This document shows, piece by piece, positions 59,252 through 64,000 of a DNA stretch of 64,000 nt. The stretch lies in assembly GCF_028275055.1 (NCBI RefSeq), contig NZ_JAQCNJ010000025.1:18011-82010 (forward strand), given 5' to 3'. This DNA comes from Haloplanus sp. Lineage in GTDB: Archaea; Halobacteriota; Halobacteria; Halobacteriales; Haloferacaceae. The notes below the pieces were generated by a model. It saw only the letters and a program-made list of their open reading frames with translations. It was not told the origin of the DNA and ran no database searches. Position 1 is the stretch's first letter; the number at the start of each line of letters is the position of its first letter. The position numbers and the translations under genes were made by a program.

Positions 59252-60076
59252 GTGCAACCGAAGACGGTTCTCATCACGGGCAGTTCGTCCGGCATCGGTC
59301 GCGCGACCGCCGAGGCGTTTCTCGACGAGGGATGGGAGGTGTACGCCACAGCGCGCAACCCGGCGGACGTAGAGACGCTGGGAGAACGTGGGTGTTCGAT
59401 CGCCACCCTCGACGTGACCGACGACGACGACGTGGAGCGGGTTGTCGACCGAATCCTCGACGAACAGGGGGAGATCGACTGTCTGGTCAACAACGCGGGG
59501 TACGCACAGTTCGGCCCCATCGAGGACGTGCCCGCCGACGCCGTCCACCGACAGTTCGACGTGAACGTCTACGGGCCCCACCGACTGACACGGGCGGTCC
59601 TCCCCCACATGCGCCGCCGCCGCGAGGGAACAATCGTCAACGTCTCCAGCGTGGCCGGGCGGCTCTCCTTTCCCGGCGGCGGCGTTTACTGCGGGTCGAA
59701 GTTCGCTCTCGAAGCCATGACCGACGCCCTCCGGGCGGAGGTCGACGAGTACGACATCGACGCCGTCCTGATCGAACCGGGTCCGGTCGAAACGTCGTTT
59801 ACCGACCGCGCGGCCGACGAACTCGACGGCGTCGAGCGGTCGGGTGCATACGAGGCGTTCTACGAGGTGTTCGAGGACACACAGGCCATCGGTGGCGGCG
59901 GCCCGGGTGCGGTAGCGCCCGAACGGGTCGCCGAGGACATCGTCGACGCCGCGAGTTCGACCAAGCCGTCGAGCAGGGTGCCGGTCGGGACCCTCGCCCG
60001 GGTGAGCGTTCTCGGGCGGTTCGTCCCCGACGCCGCCCGTGACCGCTTCTTTTCGCTGCTGGATCGGCTCCGCTAG
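59252..60076 (+). CDS. Short-chain dehydrogenase/reductase
   Basis: A 274-residue SDR oxidoreductase. Cofactor motif VLITGSSSGIGRATAEAFLDEG starts near residue 7, NNAGYAQFG follows, and the catalytic triad is Ser in VNVSSVAGRL plus YCGSK (Tyr-x3-Lys). NAD(P) preference may be NADP (Arg in ATARNPADV). The C-terminal part has GPVETSFTDRAADEL and ends DRFFSLLDRLR. GTG 59252 is chosen: TTAATTG about 27 bases upstream gives a leaderless start. The substrate (alcohol, sugar or lipid) is unknown. Stop shares CTAG with the convergent ArsA gene. Confidence 0.9.
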   Translation: MQPKTVLITGSSSGIGRATAEAFLDEGWEVYATARNPADVETLGERGCSIATLDVTDDDDVERVVDRILDEQGEIDCLVNNAGYAQFGPIEDVPADAVHRQFDVNVYGPHRLTRAVLPHMRRRREGTIVNVSSVAGRLSFPGGGVYCGSKFALEAMTDALRAEVDEYDIDAVLIEPGPVETSFTDRAADELDGVERSGAYEAFYEVFEDTQAIGGGGPGAVAPERVAEDIVDAASSTKPSSRVPVGTLARVSVLGRFVPDAARDRFFSLLDRLR

Positions 60077-61176
60077 TCCAGACAGGTCGCGACCACGCGG
60101 AGCGCGCGTTCACCTTGCACCTCGTCGGCGAGCAGGGGTACCCGTTTCACATCGTGTCCTCGAAACAGGTCGGCCGCACGGCGGAGCGCGTCTTGCTGGA
60201 CGTCCCACCGGCGCTGACAGAACTCGCACTCGTTTAGGTTCGGCGCGACCACCCACTCGGGGTCGATGTCGGCCACGTCCGCAGGATCCTCCATCACGCG
60301 GTTGACAACGACGGTTCCGACCGGAATCGAGAACTCCTCGAGTCGGGCGAGCAGCCGCTCCGACTCGACGACACTCATCTCCTCGGGGACCATCACGACC
60401 CGGAAATCCGTCCGGGCGGGATCCTGCAACACGGCACGGAGTCGGTCGATCCGCTCGCCGAGTTCGTCGAGATCCGGCCCGTCTTCGCCCTCCTCGCCGA
60501 CGCCGAACATTCCCTTGAACCCCTCCATCATCCCCGAGAACTTCTCGCGCATCGAGAGCAGGCGTCCGACCATCGAATCCAGCACCTCGGGGAGTTCGAG
60601 CAGTCGGAGGGTGTGGCCCGTGGGGGCCGTATCGATCACCACGCGATCGAACCGTGGGTCGTCGAGATACTCGAGCAGTTGCCGCATCGCCGCCGCCTCG
60701 TCGGCTCCGGGCATCGACCCGCCCATCAGCGGGTCGACACCGTTCTCGCCGAGCATCTCGCCCATCTCGCCGAGTCCGCCGAGGGGCGCGTCGTCAACGC
60801 CGATGCCGCCCTCGCCGAGGAGTCCCTCCTCCATCGCGGCCTCGGGATCGATTTCGACCGCCCACAACGGGGCGGACTCGCGGATCCGCGTCGGTGTCGC
60901 CGGGATATCCGTATCGAGCGTGTCCGACAACGAGTGTGCGGGGTCGGTCGAGACGACGAGTGTCGCGTCGCCGCCGGCGGCCGAGGACAGCGCCGTTGCC
61001 GCCGCCATCGTCGTTTTGCCTACGCCGCCCTTGCCGCCGTAAAGGACGTACTCCGGCGCGTCGACGCCGGCAGGCAGGTCGGTCGTGGCCTCAACGGCGA
61101 TCGGATCAGGGCCGGCGTCGGCGTCGTCGCCCTCGTCGGTGACCGTCTCGACCGGTTCCACGTCGAGTTCGCTCAT
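60073..61176 (-). CDS. ArsA/Get3-family ATPase
   Basis: A 367-residue P-loop ATPase of the archaeal Get3/ArsA family, thought to target tail-anchored proteins or act in metal resistance. P-loop is VLYGGKGGVGKTTMAAATALSSA near residue 45; switch I is STDPAHSLSDTLD; switch II is VVIDTAPTGHTLRLLELP. The C-terminal CEFC in APNLNECEFCQRRWDVQQ matches the CxxC that binds zinc at the Get3 dimer interface, favouring Get3 over ArsA. An acidic N-terminal extension and Met/Gly-rich GGSMPGADEAAAMRQLL region are present. ATG 61176 chosen (MSELDVEPVET). Confidence 0.9.
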   Translation of the reverse strand: MSELDVEPVETVTDEGDDADAGPDPIAVEATTDLPAGVDAPEYVLYGGKGGVGKTTMAAATALSSAAGGDATLVVSTDPAHSLSDTLDTDIPATPTRIRESAPLWAVEIDPEAAMEEGLLGEGGIGVDDAPLGGLGEMGEMLGENGVDPLMGGSMPGADEAAAMRQLLEYLDDPRFDRVVIDTAPTGHTLRLLELPEVLDSMVGRLLSMREKFSGMMEGFKGMFGVGEEGEDGPDLDELGERIDRLRAVLQDPARTDFRVVMVPEEMSVVESERLLARLEEFSIPVGTVVVNRVMEDPADVADIDPEWVVAPNLNECEFCQRRWDVQQDALRRAADLFRGHDVKRVPLLADEVQGERALRVVATCLD

Positions 61177-61225
61177 ACGCGATGCGACGCGGGCCGGACG
61201 GGAGAAGCCGTCGGTCCCGGCCGGC

Positions 61226-62323
61226 TCAGAGGCCGTCGTAGTCGGCCAGTCGCCGGGCCGCCTCCTCCGCTCGCGGGGTGACCAATGCGAACCGGACCCA
61301 CCCGTCGTGTGTCCCGAACGTGTCGCCGGGCATGCAGGCGACACCTGCCTCGTCGACCAGTCGCTCGACGTTATCGAGGGTTCCGGGAAAGCCGTCGAAC
61401 CGGGCGAACACGTAGAAGGCCCCGTTGGGAACGATATACTCCGCGCCGGCGGCGTCGAGAGCGTCGGTGAAAGCGTCGATACGGTCCCGGAGGAGATCCC
61501 GGGAGGCCTCGTAGTACTCGGGACCGGTCTCGCGGAGCGCCCGGAGAACGGCCGCCTGTGAGGGGCGTGCGCCCGCGACGTTTACCAGCATATGTCGCGT
61601 GCGGGCGGCCTCGGCCAGTGCGGGCGGGAAGACGCCGTACCCGACCCGGAGCCCCGTCGCCGCCATCGACTTCGAGAAGGAGTTGGTCACGACGGCGTCG
61701 TCGGTGACCGAGAGCGCACTCGCAAAGTGCCCCGAGTAGTCGTAATGGTCGTACACCTCGTCGGAGAGCATGACGGCATTGTTGTCGGCGGCGAGGTCCG
61801 CCACCGCGGCCATCGTCTCCTCGTCGTACACCGCGCCGGTGGGATTGTTCGGCGAGTTTACAAGAATCGCCGCCGTCTCGGGACCCGCCGCCTCGCGCAT
61901 CGCCGCCAGATCGAGGCCGCCGTCGTCGGCGACAGGGACGAGTCGTACGTTCGCCCCGAGCATCCGCGCCTTACCGGGGTAGTAGGGGTAGACGGGATCG
62001 GTGAGGAGGACTTCGGACCCGGCGTCGCGGTCGAGTGCGCCGGCCATGGCGAGGTAGTTGGCCTCGCCCGCGCCGTTCGTGACGATGATCCGGTCGACAT
62101 CGACACCACGGCGGGCGGCGACCTCCTCACGGAGGGCGTACAACCCGTCGCTGGGCGGGTACTGGAACTCGTCGGGGTCGGCGTCGGCGTACTCCCGGAG
62201 CCCGTCGCGGAGCGCGGGCGGCGGCGCCCAGTCCGGGCCGCCGCTCACGAGGTCGATCACGTCGCGGTCGGCCTCGGCCGCGTACTGCATGACGTGGAAA
62301 AAGAGGGGTGTGTCGTACTCCAT
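61226..62323 (-). CDS. Pyridoxal-phosphate-dependent aminotransferase (class I/II)
   Basis: A 365-residue fold type I aminotransferase. PLP-binding features: GGPDWAPPPALRDGLREYA, IIVTNGAGEANYLAMAGAL, LTDPVYPYYPGKARMLGANVRLV, LVNSPNNPTGAVYDEETM, DEVYDHYDYSG and the Schiff-base Lys in SFSKSMAATGLRVGYGV. Transaminates an aromatic or aspartate-type amino acid; the exact substrate is not deducible. ATG 62323 (MEYDTPLFFHVMQYAAEADRDVIDLVSGGPDW) is preferred over GTG 62344 for spacing to an AT-rich box near 62357. It lies 49 bases before ArsA/Get3 on the same strand. Confidence 0.91.
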   Translation of the reverse strand: MEYDTPLFFHVMQYAAEADRDVIDLVSGGPDWAPPPALRDGLREYADADPDEFQYPPSDGLYALREEVAARRGVDVDRIIVTNGAGEANYLAMAGALDRDAGSEVLLTDPVYPYYPGKARMLGANVRLVPVADDGGLDLAAMREAAGPETAAILVNSPNNPTGAVYDEETMAAVADLAADNNAVMLSDEVYDHYDYSGHFASALSVTDDAVVTNSFSKSMAATGLRVGYGVFPPALAEAARTRHMLVNVAGARPSQAAVLRALRETGPEYYEASRDLLRDRIDAFTDALDAAGAEYIVPNGAFYVFARFDGFPGTLDNVERLVDEAGVACMPGDTFGTHDGWVRFALVTPRAEEAARRLADYDGL

Positions 62324-62412
62324 GATCGCTTTGTGGACGGCCACCGAATGGGTTTTTCGCTCCGCACCGACGCCGGTAGTTTCGAGTCGTGGGGGGTCGA
62401 ACCACCGGGCGG

Positions 62413-62943
62413 ATGAACAAGAAAGGACACGTTCTCAACGCGGCGTTGCTGAGCGTCGGTCTCGGAGTGGTGCTGGCGTCGCCGACGACGCTCTCGGCGT
62501 CGGCCGTGCTCGACACCGCCGAGAAGGTGGCTGAACTCTCCGTTCCGATCGTTCTCGGTGCGCTCTTTCCCGACGTGGACACGGCCTTCGGCAAACATCG
62601 CAAAACCCTCCACAACGTGTTCGTGCTCGTGATCGTTGCGGCGTTTCCCGTGCTCTTTGGCAATCTCCAGTACGTTTGGATGGGGGTCGCCACACACCTG
62701 TTGCTCGACGTGGTCGGGAGTCGTCGAGGGATCGCCGTTTTCTATCCTCTGACCAGTCAGGAGTGGGGGCTCCCCTCGGGCGTGACGACGAGCAGTGCAC
62801 GCGCCGATCTGGTGACAGTGGTCATCACCGGCGTCGAACTGGGTGTGCTCGCGGCGGTCCACGTTTACGTGATCTCACTTGACAGGACGGCGAGCGTCGT
62901 GGGCGCTATTCCAACGAGCGTTGTGAACGCGCTTCCGGTGTAG
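62413..62943 (+). CDS. Membrane-bound metal-dependent hydrolase-like protein (DUF457/YdjM type), short form
   Basis: A 176-residue protein with N-terminal MNKKGHVLNAALLSVGLGVVL, then IVLGALFPDVDTAFGKHRKTLHNVFVLVIVAAFPVLFGN and VATHLLLDVVGSRRGIAVFYPL: the Asp/His motifs of the YdjM/DUF457 family (FPDVDTAFGKHRKTLHN and THLLLDV) are retained. About three membrane helices. Shorter than the paralogue at 20992, but the core motifs are complete. ATG 62413 preferred. Converges on the PHP gene. Confidence 0.8.
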   Translation: MNKKGHVLNAALLSVGLGVVLASPTTLSASAVLDTAEKVAELSVPIVLGALFPDVDTAFGKHRKTLHNVFVLVIVAAFPVLFGNLQYVWMGVATHLLLDVVGSRRGIAVFYPLTSQEWGLPSGVTTSSARADLVTVVITGVELGVLAAVHVYVISLDRTASVVGAIPTSVVNALPV

Positions 62944-62952
62944 CCGGCCCCA

Positions 62953-63717
62953 TCAGTAGACCGTCAGGTCGTCGAACCGGCCGTCGTAGGCGATGTGGCT
63001 GGGATGGGTCGGTTCGGTCCCGGAAAGAAAGAGCCGGTCGATCTTGCCCCACGAGTTCTCGTAGCCGAGATGGGCGAACTCCACGAGACTACGGAGGTGG
63101 TGATCGGGGCCGCTCCGGCGGACGACTCGGCGTGGCGTCTCGGATCGGAGCGCGGCCACGAGATCCGCCTCGGTGTCGAGGTTCGCGCCGAACTCGGTCC
63201 ACACCTCGCCGACCGTGGCCCGGAAGTGAGCGTACGACGACCCGAAAACGGGTAACTCCGTCTCGCGTGCGATAGCTCCAGCCCGGCGGTTCTGGTGTGG
63301 GAGACATTTGGCGTTGTGCGTCTCGACGGCCGCGAAAGCGTCGGGGTCGGCGGCCACGTCTGCACGCGAGCAACTGACGTTCAACATCTCGGGGTGTGGC
63401 GCGAGAACTGCCGCGTCCTGTCGGTCGAACTCGGCGAGGGCGCCACGGAACGTAATAAAATCGGGAACGGGGTCGGAGAGACCGATCACGAGAACGTGCC
63501 GGCGGGCGTGCCACGGTCCGGTGAACACCTCACGTGCGGGGACAACGAGGAGGGTATCGTCGGAAAAGCGCGCGGCGCGGTCCCGGATCGCCGGTAACCG
63601 TGTAAAGTGTGGGGCGTACACCAGTGCGTCGAGGTCACGATTCTTCGCCCGTTCGACAACGCGGTCGTCCAACACTTTCACGTGCATGTCGATGCGTGTC
63701 TGCCCTGCCGTCGTCAC
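62953..63717 (-). CDS. PHP-domain-like phosphoesterase
   Basis: A 254-residue protein with a metal-dependent hydrolase look: RIDMHVKVLDDRVVERAKNRDLDALVYAPHFTRLPAIRDRAARF, then VVPAREVFTGPWHARRHVLVIGLSDPVPDFITFRGALAEFDRQDAAVLAPHPEMLN and VETHNAKCLPHQNR, giving His and Asp ligands typical of the polymerase-and-histidinol-phosphatase (PHP) fold. Phosphoesterase substrate unknown. GTG 63717 is chosen so that the DMH motif is retained near the start and an AT box about 30 bases upstream fits; ATG 63687 would cut into the domain and the track start adds 13 codons. Confidence 0.8.
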   Translation of the reverse strand: MTTAGQTRIDMHVKVLDDRVVERAKNRDLDALVYAPHFTRLPAIRDRAARFSDDTLLVVPAREVFTGPWHARRHVLVIGLSDPVPDFITFRGALAEFDRQDAAVLAPHPEMLNVSCSRADVAADPDAFAAVETHNAKCLPHQNRRAGAIARETELPVFGSSYAHFRATVGEVWTEFGANLDTEADLVAALRSETPRRVVRRSGPDHHLRSLVEFAHLGYENSWGKIDRLFLSGTEPTHPSHIAYDGRFDDLTVY

Positions 63718-63861
63718 GCCACACTCTGGTCGGACCCCGAAGTTAGTGGTTACCATTCCGGCGACACGGTGTCATCCGGTAGACAGGAAATCGCGGATCG
63801 TCGGATGTGAATCGAACCGCCTCGCTGTCGTCGGTCGGCGACCGACCGCCGGAGGAACGCG

Positions 63862-64000
63862 TTAGCGTTCGTCGCTGTCGAGTACCCGAATCTGATCGCC
63901 CCGGACCGTCACGGGGATCGGAACCGTCGCCTCGTACAGTTCGACGGTCACCTGATCTTTCCCCTCGTCGATTCGCTGGACGCGGGCCTTTTCGCCTTTG
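63862..64000 (-). CDS. spt5: Transcription elongation factor Spt5, C-terminal KOW domain (5' end outside window)
   Basis: Only the last 45 codons are visible, on the minus strand, ending at TAA 63862-63864. The peptide [45 protein letters not shown] is the KOW domain end of archaeal Spt5/NusG, which with Spt4 clamps RNA polymerase and promotes elongation; in archaea the KOW domain also contacts the ribosome or aCPSF1. The rest, including the NGN domain, lies beyond the right edge. It is upstream of the PHP gene on the same strand. Confidence 0.85.
   Translation of the reverse strand, partial: KGEKARVQRIDEGKDQVTVELYEATVPIPVTVRGDQIRVLDSDER

Overview
The window is chromosomal DNA of a haloarchaeon (class Halobacteria). 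The evidence is very high GC with strong G/C at third codon positions, acidic Asp/Glu-rich proteins, Tat-lipoprotein and PGF-CTERM-like surface signals, AT-rich TATA elements about 25-30 bases before many start codons (leaderless transcripts), and archaeal core genes: eIF-1A, archaeal GltX, GGPP synthase, RNase J, aCPSF1/FttA, aMBF1, Get3/ArsA, Spt5. No rRNA, tRNA, CRISPR array, intact insertion sequence or prophage was found. Gene density is high and most of the region looks like ordinary core chromosome.

Layout. 1-6.1 kb: 5' part of gltX, an FAH-family hydrolase, a D-2-hydroxyacid dehydrogenase, a geranylgeranyl-reductase-like flavoprotein, a gene-poor gap with a possible transposon-end relic, and a hexapeptide acyltransferase. 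6.4-14 kb: DUF3592-type protein, cytochrome P450, a formate/nitrite-type channel fused to universal-stress domains, an unknown membrane protein, a doubly frameshifted Na+/Ca2+ exchanger and an alcohol dehydrogenase. 14-21.9 kb: eIF-1A, gamma-glutamyltransferase, a MOT1-type molybdate/sulfate transporter, HisD, an IscA-type Fe-S protein, a minimal MscS channel and a DUF457-like membrane protein. 21.9-30.8 kb: GGPP synthase coupled to RNase J, a HAD hydrolase, a surface protein, then a minus-strand run of AlaX editing protein, aMBF1, tandem VOC protein, TIGR04206-like protein and DRG GTPase. 30.8-34.6 kb: a cytochrome c oxidase subunit I locus with small membrane proteins, including a 27-residue one missed by the ORF track, and a UspA protein. 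34.6-41 kb: a liv-type ABC transporter operon whose last gene is a thioredoxin-like protein, every junction from livH onward being a 4-base ATGA/GTGA overlap. 41-50.9 kb: a GNAT/zinc-ribbon fusion, a sodium:solute symporter preceded by a 16-codon leader ORF and followed by a 43-residue membrane protein, convergent acetyl-CoA synthetase, the KorAB 2-oxoacid:ferredoxin oxidoreductase, a second geranylgeranyl reductase and an aldo/keto reductase. 51-64 kb: a multiply frameshifted surface-protein pseudogene, DUF373, SppA, a long coiled-coil protein, a zinc-ribbon/DUF371 pair, endonuclease III, aCPSF1, an SDR, Get3/ArsA, an aminotransferase, a second DUF457-like protein, a PHP-type protein and the 3' end of spt5.

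How it fits together. The acs, symporter and korAB neighbourhood suggests uptake and activation of a short organic acid feeding acetyl-CoA and ferredoxin-linked 2-oxoacid metabolism. IdsA and the two geranylgeranyl reductases serve archaeal isoprenoid lipid synthesis. RNase J, aCPSF1, eIF-1A, Spt5 and aMBF1 belong to gene expression. Best candidates for something little described are the leader-peptide/symporter/microprotein unit, the thioredoxin built into a liv operon, the channel-USP fusion, and the oxidase locus with its microprotein. Two loci (Na+/Ca2+ exchanger and a DUF7282-like surface protein) look frameshifted, which could be real decay or local sequence error.
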